Below, piece by piece: positions 9,214-20,347 of a DNA stretch of 64,000 bases. Source of the DNA: Darksidea phi. Taxonomy: Eukaryota; Ascomycota; Dothideomycetes; Pleosporales; Lentitheciaceae. A model generated the notes under the pieces. The model saw only the letters and a program-made list of their open reading frames with translations. It was not told the DNA's origin and made no database searches. The stretch is from positions 496,001-560,000 of the forward strand of contig JASJFT010000006.1 in the NCBI GenBank assembly GCA_030770425.1, written 5' to 3'. The translations under genes were made by a program, and so were the position numbers. Position 1 is the stretch's first letter. Each line of letters begins with the position of its first letter.

Positions 9214-11728
9214 TTATTTTTTCACAGTGCGAAGGAGAGGAGCGATGCGGGCCCGTTTACTAAGGCCTACGCGGTACGTCACTTTGCTTTTGCTGAGGGG
9301 CGACTTGCTGCTGGCTGCGGCTTTTAAAGGCTTCTCTGGTGTTCGTGAGGGTGCCTGGGGTGCCGCTGTCGGTATATTTTTGGGTGGAGGAGTTGACGTA
9401 GGTGCAGAGCGTGCAGGTGCTGGTGTTGGGGCTTGGATAGTCTCCTCGTTAATTATATTGTTGGTAGTACATCCGTTGGGTTGCTGTTGGAGCACTTGCA
9501 GTACGGTACCTGTACCCACAGCTGTATCGACTTGTAGATTTTCGTGTTGCTCCTCGGAGTTGGACTCAGTTAATTTAGACTCTTTTCGCGGACGCCCACG
9601 ACCACGTTTCTTCTCTTTGGGCGTTTCGATCGCGACAGCGACTATATCTTCAAGAGGAGGTTCCGGTTGATCCATAGTCGTTTTTCGACGCTTGGCTTTC
9701 CTACCGGTAGTCTCTAGTAGACTGTGTTTTTGAGAAGCTGGTGCAACTTCGTGGGTAAGATCGAGGTTGGGCGATGTATTTTGACCCTTGGACTTGGGAA
9801 TGAGCACCTTTACTCTTGGGCTTTTCGATGGGACCGCGATCGGCTCGTCCTCCGGGACTTCTATGGGAATTTGATCAGTACTGACGATAGAAGCTGCATC
9901 GCCTCCTACTAATTCGCTAATAGAGCCTCTGCGGTCCTGCTTGTCGGATGTAGAAGTATCCTTGATTGGTGATTCGGTATTTAGAGATGCATCTTGCTGG
10001 TTCTTCGCTTTCTGCTGACTCTTTGATTTTGATGGTCTCATGGGGGCGAGTTCATCTTCTGCCACCCCATTGGCTACCAGCCAGTCCACAGTGCTTGTGA
10101 TATCGCCATTGTTCTGTCTGAGAGCTCTTTGAGTGGTTGATGGGGTGAACCCCATGGCGCAAATTTGCTGCACCTTCTCGGGAGTGGAGGCCGATGATGC
10201 GCCTTCTCCGCCCCCAGATGTCCTGCTTCGCCTGGGTTTCTTGGCGGCTTTTTCAGGCCTCATAGAGTAATCTATAGGGGCTTCTATGGTAAGCTTTAGA
10301 GACCTGGATCGACTTGGGCGTGGCTTGTACTGCTCTTTCGGAAGTCCAATAGCCATCAGGTCATCTTCGAAATTTGGTACTGAACTGGATTTTTGTTTGG
10401 CCTTGACATGCGGTGACATCATGATAACCTCCTCTTGTTTTCCTTGATTTTGAGAAGAAGATTTCACAATGATACCCTCCTCTTGACTTTTCTGACGTCG
10501 GCCGGGAGATCTTCGAAGCTCGGCAGAGGCTGGTTGGCTATTTCCTGGCCCTCTATCTATTCGTGAAGGCGTAGGACTGCCATGTTGGGCAACGTCATTA
10601 TGGACTCCCGGATTGGCGAGGATAGGAGGGCCCATTAACTCCTTGGGGTCGACTTTGTTCTGCAAAACCTCGTCATGCAAGGGGCTTCCTTTCAGTCGTA
10701 CGGATGAGCTTCGTCGACTCCTTTGAGAAAGCCGTGGAGTTCGAGTAGGAGGTGGAATAGTTCCTAGGGTTAAGTCCCCGGGGCCACTTTGGGAATCGGA
10801 GCTCTGGTGCTGGCCAGATGGCTGGTTGGTTTGGTCCATTGGCTCGGGTTGCCCTTGAGTATCCCTCGAAGACGACTTCAAGAATTCTGACCAAGGGATC
10901 GAGGATTTTGCAGGCTCATATCTTGGGGCATCTGATTCAGCCTCGATGCCCAAGAATGCTGGAGCCAAAACTTCGTCTAGCAATTGTTGTTGAGTGGCAG
11001 TGGCATTCGGGACAGTACTGGAAGGGTCCGGGAACAATCCCATGGGTTCATGATGCTGCCTAAATATGAGGTTAAGCGTTAGTAAAGTTGATCCAGAGGC
11101 GTGCGAGTACCTGCAGTCGCAAATAGAAGCAGTGTGGTCTTGCGAGATACGACGCGAGCTAGAACTACCAGTTTGCGCAGCAGGGTTACGTACCACTCGT
11201 CCCGCATTACTCCGGGAAGATCCCATATCTTTTCTACAGTAGTCACTGTCTGCTTCGAGCTCGATCCGTCAAGCCGTTGTTCCATGGTTGGACTGTTGAA
11301 GAGCGTCTTTGACTGTCCGTACGTAACAGGCGCCTTCTTTCTGGCAGAGCTCATGGCCGGTGATTTGACTGAAGGTTCATCTAACGCCGTCTTCCTTCGT
11401 TTGCTGGAGTGTTCTGATAACAAATTCGACGAAAATGGCGCACGTTGCTGCAGTGATTGGTCGGATGACGCGCCAGATGGCGATTGGATTTGCGCGCAAT
11501 GAGCAGTTTCTATCGTGCGCTTCAGTGAGTCTGTATGTACTCAGTCAACTGAACGCAACTATATAGCATGGCGCCGCTGGCCTTACCAGTGGACCCTGTG
11601 CCCGACTCGCGAGGCTGTGGCGACGGATCGACGTGTTGTGAAGGCGCGTCTTTGCCGTTTAGCGCGACGGGGGCGACGTTGTCTAGTTCGAGGTCGTCTT
11701 CGTCCTCAGAGTCTTGTATAATTCTCAT
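9214..11728 (-). CDS. UBA-domain and AT-hook nuclear protein
   Basis: Proposed exons are 11728-11587, 11530-11194 and 11059-9214, giving 774 residues. The start is MRIIQDSEDEDDLELDN. Joining exon 2 to exon 3 gives VMRDEWQHHEPMGLFPDPSS in one frame. A UBA domain lies at about 453-494 (VQQICAMGFTPSTTQRALRQ, then STVDWLV). Before it is a basic motif EQYKPRPSRSRSLK, and near residue 670 an AT-hook core KKRGRGRPRKES. The C-terminus SKVTYRVGLSKRARIAPLLR is strongly basic and looks conserved. The rest is Ser/Pro-rich and disordered. A chromatin-associated protein that binds ubiquitin is inferred; no named orthologue is claimed. The second intron (134 bases) contains a nested GT-AG pair (see findings). 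Confidence 0.75.
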
Positions 11729-11911
11729 GATGAAGCGCGTATCAGCGCAAAGGCGGGATCAAGATGATCGCGCTTCGATTGGTGTGGAGGGTGCTCGTTG
11801 CGTGTTTACGGCTAGCGTACAACGCGCTGTCATGTGAGATAATTTTAGCGCGACCGGGGCAGGCACGACCGCCGACTCTACCGCCACCTCGACGCAAGAC
11901 TTCACACAGTA
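11729..11911. promoter_or_regulatory. Short bidirectional promoter between UBA gene and XAP5
   Basis: Only 183 bases separate the two divergent start codons. The interval includes a GC-rich tract (gaccggggcaggcacgaccg). No TATA box is evident. Confidence 0.5.
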
Positions 11912-13122
11912 ATGGACAAATTCGCGCGGAGCAGCGATGGCTCACGCAGCGGCACGCCCGCCAATTCGCGATTCGCAGCACCTGCTGAGACCGCGGAAGA
12001 TCTGCTCAAATCGCAGACTGTTGGCCTGGTAGACCTTGATGACTTTCGCAAGCGCCGTGCCGAAGTTCTGGAGCAGAAGGAGCGCGCAGGCTCGGGCACC
12101 AGCACACCTCAGGACGGGTACGTGTGGACCCGAGTAGAAGTCGAACACCTAGAAGCAGGACTAATTTGCCAAGCACAGTGCCTCGACGCCGAAACCCTCT
12201 TTCAAGAAGAAGCGGAAGGTAGCTGGGAAGGGAAAACTCTCATTCGGCGTCGATGAAGACGAAGACGTCGAGTCTGGTGGATCCACGAACCCGACCCCGC
12301 GTAGCAGCACACCCGCCGAGTCGTCCGCCGTCAATTCTGAAAGCGAAGGTAACCCGTTCAAGAAAAAGAAGTTGGGTGCCAACCTATGCATTGGTCTGAA
12401 GCCAAGGGTCATGACAAAATCTGCGCTACAGCGCGAGGCACAACAAGCCGATCAGGCGCGGCAAGATTTTGTTGCCATGCGGGCCGCAGTCAAGGCGACT
12501 GAAGTGGTAATTCCCTTCGTCTTTTACGACGGCACCAACATACCAGGCGGCCGCTGCAGGTTGAAGAAGGGTGATCATCTATGGCTATTTCTCGACAGGG
12601 CTAGAAAAGCGGGGGCGGAACTTGGGGTCGGCGGCGATAGGAGTAGGCGAGACTGGGCAAGGATCAGCGTGGACGACTTGATGCTCGTGAGAGATGAAGT
12701 TATTCTGCCACACGTACGTTTGAGTACTACTCATTTGTATATTCGCTAGAACTGACCGACTGCAGCATTACGATATCTACTACTTCCTGTTCAACAGAGT
12801 CGCCGGCTTCAATGGCCTCATCTTTGAATACTCTGCGCAACCAACAAAAGCAACCCCTATAGCCACGGAGGGCGCAGACGCAAACAGCTTCAACCCCTTG
12901 GATCGACCCAGTAAGAGCAAGGATAAGGAATCCGCTATTCCAGACGAGGAGCTGGAGGGCTTCAACGACGATCCCACGCTGACCAAGGTGGTTGACCGAA
13001 GGTGGTACGAGCGCAACAAGCACATCTTTCCCGCGAGCGTCTGGGAGGAGTACAATCCAGACAAGCGTCTGTCTAAGGCACAACGGAAGGATACCGAAGG
13101 AAATTCGTTCTTCTTCTCGTGA
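11912..13122 (+). CDS. XAP5/FAM50A family protein
   Basis: Exons are 11912-12117, 12179-12713 and 12766-13122, giving 365 residues. The C-terminal XAP5 domain is unmistakable: [68 protein letters not shown] across intron 2, and [20 protein letters not shown] near the end. The N-terminal half is charged, with KKKRK-type basic patches that may act as nuclear signals. Human FAM50A is a spliceosome-associated nuclear protein and plant XAP5 affects the circadian clock and small RNAs. A role in splicing is inferred. The gene is transcribed divergently from the UBA protein. Confidence 0.93.
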
Positions 13123-14357
13123 TGGTTGCTCAGGTTTGGTCAATAATAGCCGACCTCGGCTGCTTGTTTCGCCATTTCGCCCAAAAAAATAAAAAAATCC
13201 GCGCGACCAGCAGTGTAGCTAAGGGATCCACGAGGCAGAAAGTCAGTGGCGGTTGGCTCGTACTCAGCCGAGTTCTCCCCACACGAGACCATCCATCGTC
13301 TGAACAGAACCTAGATAGGAATGAGAATGCGGGGTGTTCTGCAGGAACTGGCCAACGGAGACGATATCCAACTCAACAAGCATGCCAGCGTGATGGTCAG
13401 GTTCCGAAGCGGTGTGTACATGCACGGCCAGCTCGCTTGCTGCCGCAGACGGACTTGCCACGGACACCATAGCGGGGCTCGCAGGAGGCAAGAGGTCGTG
13501 TGAGCACTTGCCGCTGCTAGGCGAAGACTACGTGTTGCAAGCACCGAAACCGAAGACGTGCAAGGAATGCTCAATCGCCGGCCCGATGGCTGCGTCCTGT
13601 GACCGCGCGATGGTTCGTGATTTGAAGCACGGAGCTCACAACCCCACGAACGATGATAACCATGCTTTTGCTTCCTCCACGCTAGGCGGGATGAGGGTGC
13701 ACTGCCCCCGCTTTTTGGGGCATGGCAGGGGGTTCTTGGCGGCTGTCCAGGATTCATATTCTGCAGGGCGCCGCACCTCTGACGCAACGCGGCAGGGACG
13801 CGAGTAATTAGTGCCGGTGCCCCGAAAGGATGTGCAAACTTCATGGCCGGGCGCTAGAAGAGAGCGTATATATTCCCATTTGCCGCGCCTTAATTCTCTC
13901 CTTGTTCAAGGCAGCGCCCCAGGACCCTGGTACAGTCACGTGAAGGCCGCCGCGGTACGTACTCAAGCGAAAGCCTGGTGCGCCCCCAGGCCCTTTCATA
14001 CCACCACACACCACAGCTCGTGTCACCAATCTGCCACATCACCTGCAGCACCCGGGCTGCTTTGGTGTGCTTTCCCATAGTCCAACTCTGCAGCACTGTG
14101 CAGGCAAAGGCAATATATCTTGACCAAGATGCAGGCCCTTCCGATTTGTCCTACCATTCGCCGGCAACGTCCTCCAATGAAATGCTCGAATACACCCACA
14201 TGAACGCTCCTGCGTAAAGCACCCCCCCCAACTCACCAGTTGTAAGTGTTTATATGGACGCCGTGCCCCTCCTCACGCTCATTCAATTGCCGGATTCCTT
14301 CTTTTGCCCGCCCGCTCGCGCTCTGTCGCGTTATATCGCCGTCCGCAGATACGCAAC
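13123..14357. other. Intergenic region / GDE1 upstream region (about 1.2 kb)
   Basis: No convincing gene is seen. Short overlapping frames lack domains. The right part is the likely promoter and leader of GDE1: it has pyrimidine-rich tracts, a run of Cs near 14221 and a palindromic TCACGTGA at 13936-13943. An in-frame upstream ATG at 14304 exists, but the conserved SPX start is at 14358. Confidence 0.45.
13937..13942. promoter_or_regulatory. Candidate Pho4/NUC-1-type site (CACGTG) upstream of GDE1
   Basis: A CACGTG inside the palindrome TCACGTGA lies about 416 bases before the GDE1 start. CACGTG is the core bound by the bHLH phosphate regulators Pho4 (yeast) and NUC-1 (Neurospora), and yeast GDE1 is phosphate-regulated. 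Other bHLH factors bind the same core, so the assignment is inference. Confidence 0.4.
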
Positions 14358-17300
14358 ATGAAGTTTGGACACAACCTCCCGCGAAACCAGGTGCCCGAGT
14401 GGGCATCCTCCTATATCAACTACAAGGGCCTGAAGAAGCTCATTAAGACGGCCGCTGACGCCGTCAAAGTTGGTGACGATCCGGATCTTGCTGGCAAGTG
14501 CCTTGCTTCGCGTACATATTCCTTGCTGACAACGCCCGCAGAATTCTTCTTCTCCCTGGACCGCAACTTGGAAGACGTCGACGGCTTCTATAACAAGAAA
14601 TACGCCGAGTATGCGCGCCGGCTCAAGCTCCTGCATAGCCGCTATGGCCGCGTTGCCCAAGTACCAGAGGGCCTCGATAAGGATGAAGTGCAGGATCTCA
14701 TGGATGCGCTTCTCGAGCTGCGCGGCCAACTGCGAAAGCTCCAGTGGTACGGCGAGGTCAACCGACGGGGTTTCATCAAGATCACGAAGAAGCTGGATAA
14801 AAAAACACCCGGCGTTTCCACACAGCAGCGATACCTGGCCGCCAAGGTTAATCCAAGGCAGTTTGCGCATAACCTACCACTGAACCAAGACATGAAGGCC
14901 GTCAATGAGTGGCTCTCAGGTTTGGGTGACATCAAGACATTCGACGACAGTGGATCTACTCATTCGGCAGCCTCTTTGGGCAGAGTCCCTGGTCGCGCCC
15001 TCAATATTCCGTCCGGAGTGCTCGACTCTGTCGATCAGGCAATCCGCAACGATGAAGTAGACACACTCTCTGTACTGATCTCCGAGATATCTGCGAAGAC
15101 TGATTCGGCCGGTGCTGGCTTCCAGCAGACGTTGCTCAATTTCCTGCAACGAGCTATTTCGTGTCGTGCCAAGGCCTGCATAGACAGATTGCTACCGGAT
15201 ATTGCTTCGTTGGAGGAGGAGGATGACATTAACAAGCGCAATTGCATTCACCGGCTGGTCATTACTATTGGGCGCGCCAAAAGCGGCGTGAACGGAACCG
15301 AAGGCCCGTTGTTACAGCCATCAGCTGAACCCAATTTTATCACGCCGGCAGCTGCGCCAAATCGCCAGCCACCATCATGCACCACTACAGAAGAAGAGTC
15401 TAGCCGCCTTTTGAGCAGCAATGATGAATCAGTCCGTTTGCTCACTTATCTCCTTGATCGCCTCGAGCCTCGTCAGCGCTCCTCATTGCAGTCACGAGAT
15501 ACACACGGTCGTTTGCCGCTCCACTATGCAGCTCAATATGGCTTCGTGGTCATTTGTCAGGAAGTGATCAAGCACATGCAAAACTGGGGGCAGTTCAACG
15601 TCAGCCAAGGAATCGACTCGCCATACTGGCAGGATGCAGAAGGCCGTTCGCCTCTCCATGTAGCCGTCATCGGTGGTCACCCGCTCACGACAAAGGCACT
15701 ACTACAAGCAGAGAATTGGCGTGGAGAGAGTGATGAGAAGCTCAGTTCGAGGAAAACTATTTCTCAGTCTGGCGCAGCCCTCGCCCTTGCCACACAGTCG
15801 AATTTCGTATTGATTGTAAAGCTACTAGTTGAAGCCGGTGTGGACGTCAACTACCAAAATGAGCAGGGAGAAACTGCATTGCATGTCGCAGCACGGTTTG
15901 GCCACGATGAGTGCGCAATGGCTCTACTGCAGGGTTCAACCTCATATAAAATAGAGGTCGATGTTCCCGACAACACATTCGCTTGGACGCCTTTGTTTGT
16001 TGCCTGCATCGAGGGCCATGTTTCCACGGCTGAACTGCTTGTCAGGAATGGAGCAAGTCTAGAACGCCAAGACTCCAGCGGTTGGACAGCTAAGGAGCAC
16101 GCTGCGCTCCGAGGACACATGGATGTCGTAACAAAGCTTGACGAGGTTATCCCGTCCCCGGTGCCGCTTCAAGTGGAAGGCCGTATCCCCTCGACGCAAT
16201 CATCTTCACTTAGAGAGCAGAGATCGAAGAACTTGGGCAGGGAGAATTCGTTTCATCAGAAGCCACCAGAGCCCGTGAAGACGTTTGGTCACCGCTACCT
16301 TACTAAAGAGACTATGGTGCTCGTTAGCCTAGGCTCGATGGATACGAGGAAGGATATTACCGCTGTTAAGCTTGACGATATCCCCATGGCCGACGCACAT
16401 GCCACTCAGCTCGACACAGCCCTTTCGCTGGTCGTGTCTGCGACGGGCGCAGTAGGTGAATGTACTGTTGTTGATCTTCCAGTCCAAGACAACATAAGTA
16501 CCGAGCCCATCACTTTCATGACTACCGACATCTCCAAGGTCAAGCTCCTGTTTGACATAGTTCCTACTTATGCTGGTTCCAATGATCGCATTGTCGGTCG
16601 TGGAGTAGCGTTACTCTCTACCATCAAGACGAGTATTGGTTCTAAGCGGATTCCCCTTCAGGGGGATGTCAGGGTCCCTATTATAGCTGCCAGTACTCTA
16701 GATGTCATCGGCACCGTCAATTTCAACTTTCTCATCATCACGCCATTCTCACATCCCAACTTAGCCATCTCGGAGCAACACACGTACTGGAAGAAGATGG
16801 CTTCCACTATGGTTATCGGCCATAGAGGGCTTGGAAAGAATACGGACGCTCGAAATTCACTGCAGCTCGGGGAGAACACCATCCAGTCCTTCATTGCCGC
16901 GGCCAATCTCGGAGCGTCCTATGTCGAGTTCGATGTACAGCTGACCAAGGATCATGTGCCGGTTATCTATCACGACTTCTTAGTCGCTGAAACAGGAATC
17001 GACGCGCCTGTTCACACACTAACACTCGAACAATTCCTTCACGTCAGCGCAGGCCAAACGCCACGGCAATCCAGGCCCGGTTCTCCAGAGAATAATCTCA
17101 TCGATACAGCCAATGGCGAGAAGCCTGCTCAAAGACGTCTACGCTCATATTCGATGGACAACTCGCAACAGAGGAATCTACACGCCAATCACCAAATGGA
17201 TCTTACAGAAAGGATGAAGCACACACGCGCTATCAAGAAGAAAGGATACAAGGGTAATAGCCGAGGAAACTTTATCCAGGCCCCCTTTACCACCCTTGAA

Positions 17301-18076
17301 GAGATGTTCAAAAAGTTGCCTGAATCTACCGGCTTCAACATTGAAATGAAATACCCCATGCTCCACGAGTCCGAAGAAGAAGAGATGGACCAATACGCCG
17401 TCGAGCTGAACTCCTTCGTAGACACGGTGCTGAAGATGGTATACGACTGCAGTGGGAAGCGTAACATTATGTTCTCGTCTTTCAATCCGGACATATGCCT
17501 CATGCTCTCGTTCAAGCAGCCTTCGATTCCAGTCTTGTTCCTTACAGACGCTGGCACTTGCCCTGTAGGCGATGTGCGGGCGGCGAGTCTGCAAGAGGCG
17601 ATTCGCTTTGCTAGTCGGTGGAATCTTCTTGGTATAGTCAGCAATGCCGAACCTCTAGTCAAGTGCCCGCGCTTAGTGAGAGTGGTCAAGGAGAGCGGAT
17701 TGGTATGTGTCAGCTATGGGACGCAGAATAATGATCCCAAGAACGTCAAAGTAAGCCAGTTATCCAATGAGCCATACAAAGCCGAGGTGCTAACGAGGTG
17801 CAGCTACAAGAGAAAGAAGGTATCGATGCGGTCATTGTCGACAGCGTCCTCGCTGTCCGAAAAGGACTTACGGCACCGATGCAAGACACCGCATCGGTAA
17901 CTAGCTCTGCTACCAGCGGCCCGTCCAATAGCTTGACGGCTTCCACTGATCCTTCTGTTGCGCCTAGCAGCGTTGCGAGCGCTGCGTCGTCCGACGTTGC
18001 CGAACCAGATGCTGCTGAGGCGTTGAATAGTATTGCTATTCATGTAGATGATGGCATGGGGAAGTTACCAATGTAG
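14358..18076 (+). CDS. GDE1: Glycerophosphodiester phosphodiesterase GDE1 (SPX-ankyrin-GDPD)
   Basis: Exons are 14358-17750 and 17804-18076, giving 1,221 residues, very close to yeast Gde1. The SPX domain starts at once (MKFGHNLPRNQVPEWASSYI, then YKGLKKLIK) and covers about 1-165. Ankyrin repeats follow (about 370-610; HGRLPLHYAAQYGF, GRSPLHVAVIGGH, GETALHVAARFGHDE). The GDPD domain begins near residue 815: VIGHRGLGKN (His at about 822), then GENTIQSF and GASYVEFDVQLTKDHVPV, so the catalytic His/Arg and metal-binding Glu/Asp are present. That favours an active GDE1 over the inactive PHO81 type. It hydrolyses glycerophosphocholine to glycerol-3-phosphate and choline. The short 3' intron and Ser/Ala-rich tail are supported by frame continuity. 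Confidence 0.93.
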
Positions 18077-18489
18077 TCAGCGAGTAGGGGCTTCTGAGCA
18101 GATTTTGGGCCGTCTTGGCTACTTTCTACATCATAAATTTCTTTTACGAGCTCAGTGGGGCAATCATGGCTTATGGGTACTCTCTAGACGTAGTTTGGTG
18201 TCGCCATGACGACTTGCCATCTCAACCCGGCTTGTTTGGTTTCCTTTCAGGAAACTATCGGTGCTTTATCCTATCTGCCTAATTGATACTTGACAGCTAT
18301 CTTACCCTAACAATCTCTTTGGCAGTATACAGTCTCTGTGATCATAATACGATAAAGACGCAGCCCAAACATTTTGGTTGCAAGATATATATGAGCATAC
18401 TTCTAGAGTCCATATGTTCCGGTGCATTCACATCATTGTAGCTACACAGTCCAACCTCATCGCACACCAAATCAAATACGACCGTCTAA
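18077..18489. other. Convergent 3' flank, GDE1 / MDR gene
   Basis: AT-rich 3' sequence between two convergent stops. No gene is seen. Confidence 0.5.
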
Positions 18490-19599
18490 CTACAATTTGA
18501 TAATGACCTTGCCGAAGTGGGCGCCCGAGTACAGGTAGTCGAAAGCTTTTATCGAGTCGTTGAAGTCAAAGACTCTGTCAACAAGAGGCTTGAGTGAGAT
18601 CTTTGTCCTTGCCAAAAAGTTGCACAGGTCTTTATGGTCTTTGGGTGAGCCTACGTAGATAGCCCTAGTACCATGTCAGCATGAGTTTTTCTGTATGCCC
18701 GCAAATACGACTATGAAGAAAGCTTACTGCGCAGTAGCCGTTTTAGACATCAACAACGTGATCATATCAGGCCTCTCGTTAGGATCCATCTGGCCGCCCA
18801 GGAAGCCAATCAGCGAAACGAACCCCCCATAACGCCTTAGAGCCTTGAAGTTTTGCTCGAGGGAGGTGACGCCAGCATTATTGAGGATGATGTCCACACC
18901 TTTGCCGTGCGTAAGCTTCATCACTTCCTCGTGCCATTGCGGATGGGTCTTGTAATTGATGCCGAGAACCTCGCCGCCATGCTTGGATCCCAGGGCCTCG
19001 GCTCGCTTCAACTTGTCGTCCGATGAGGAGGTGATGATAGGCGCGATGCCGGCGGCCAGGCAGAGTAGTAAGGCCCAGATACTCACGCCGCCGGTTCCTT
19101 CCATAAGCGCGCTCTTGACCCTGTAATGCTCGCTCGTCTTGTCCATGTTGAGTGCCGTCCAGGCAGTGACGCCCGCGCAGGGAATAGTTGCGACTTCTTC
19201 ATGAGACAAGTATTCAGGGGCATGAGCAACGTGGTCTTCCTCGTAGATGGCGTAGTCGCGGAGCACGCCGTCACAGTCACCACCGACTGCCGGCCTGCCC
19301 GTTTCGCTATCGAGGCGGAATGCCGGGCATACATAGTCGCCGTCCTTGAAGCTCTTTACCGAACGGCCGACCGCTACGACGGTGCCTGCAGCGTCGGAGC
19401 AAGGAACGCCCCGGTCGATAACACTGAGCGGATACAGGCCGTGGAGCATGGCAACGTCGCGGAAGTTGAGCGAGACGGCATGAATCTTGATGAGGACTTG
19501 GGTAGGTTGTAAGGTCTCGGGGAGCTTGTCCTCGACTTGCTCGATGCCTTTGCCGTCTTCGGTACGGCGGAACGCGCGTGTGGTTTTAGGGAGCGACAT
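18490..19599 (-). CDS. MDR-superfamily oxidoreductase (zinc-type alcohol dehydrogenase-like)
   Basis: Exons are 19599-18728 and 18664-18490 (63-base intron), giving 348 residues. The start MSLPKTTRAFRRTEDGKGIE is preferred to an ATG 14 codons upstream because it gives the usual family N-terminus. The GroES-like part has VSLNFRDVAMLHG and DAAGTVVAVGRSV. The Rossmann part has EGTGGVSIWALLLCLAAGIA and VDIILNNAG. The C-terminus is DYLYSGAHFGKVIIKL. The catalytic Cys and the four-Cys structural zinc loop of classical ADHs are not seen, so it is closer to NADPH-dependent quinone-reductase or enoyl-reductase-like MDRs. Substrate unknown. Confidence 0.88.
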
Positions 19600-20347
19600 C
19601 TTATAAAGCTTTGCGATATGGTAGAGAAAGAAATAGCACACAGGAAGTAAAAGGGAGTGGTGCTTGCCTTAGGCTTAGATCATGGTTCCCAAGGTATATA
19701 TGTACTCCCCTGCTTAGCGATGCGTGGATTTGTAATCAGCATAATTAAGGCAGTCCCCACTTTCTGACGTTAAGTCACTTATTCCTGATAGGAAGGCGAT
19801 TCTCTGCACCCAGTTCTAGATATCCGGTAAGCACAATGATGCACCACAAGAATGCGCTATCAAAGTTCTAGTATTGATTGTCGGAAGTGAGATTATACCG
19901 TGATAATTCATGTTCGCAACATCACCTCGCCGGTCGTGAGCATCGTACTGTGTACAGCTCTACCGCTCTATTATCGTGTATAATGTGTGGGTATAGCACC
20001 TCTACTGTGCACAGACTCCTATTGTGTTTCGTGCGGATCTTACAAAAGAGACTCCTGCTGTGCAAATCCAAGCAAATACTATGATACTTTAGCTTTTAAG
20101 ACAACCTAGAGTGGGTTAGCTTCTTTACTCGTATCACTACTACACCTGTTGGAGCATACCGTATACTAGACTGTAACAATGAGTATCGTAGCTGCTGCTT
20201 AGAGAAAATATTGGCTTAGTCCGGTAGTAGAATAGCGTCCAAATGTCCTTGCGCGCGGTTCAAGGGTGCTCTCGAAAATCGACTCTATGTCGATTCGAGC
20301 ATTTTGGGAGCCATTCCCTTTCATCAAGATATCCCCTGCGGCACATA
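19600..20347. other. Intergenic region between MDR gene and HET gene
   Basis: About 750 bases with the MDR promoter on the left and the 3' flank of the HET gene on the right. The middle (about 19950-20240) is TA-rich with many TAC/GTA words but keeps CA and TG steps. It may be weakly mutated repeat DNA. No gene is seen. Confidence 0.4.
19695..19700 (-). promoter_or_regulatory. Candidate TATA box of the MDR gene
   Basis: TATATA lies about 95 bases upstream of the minus-strand start at 19599. Position and sequence fit a core promoter element, which would suggest a regulated rather than constitutive gene. Confidence 0.4.

Noticed and set aside
13311..13844. Minus-strand open frame of 177 codons
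   Set aside because: No domain, poor composition and overlap with an equally open plus-strand frame; treated as non-coding upstream DNA.
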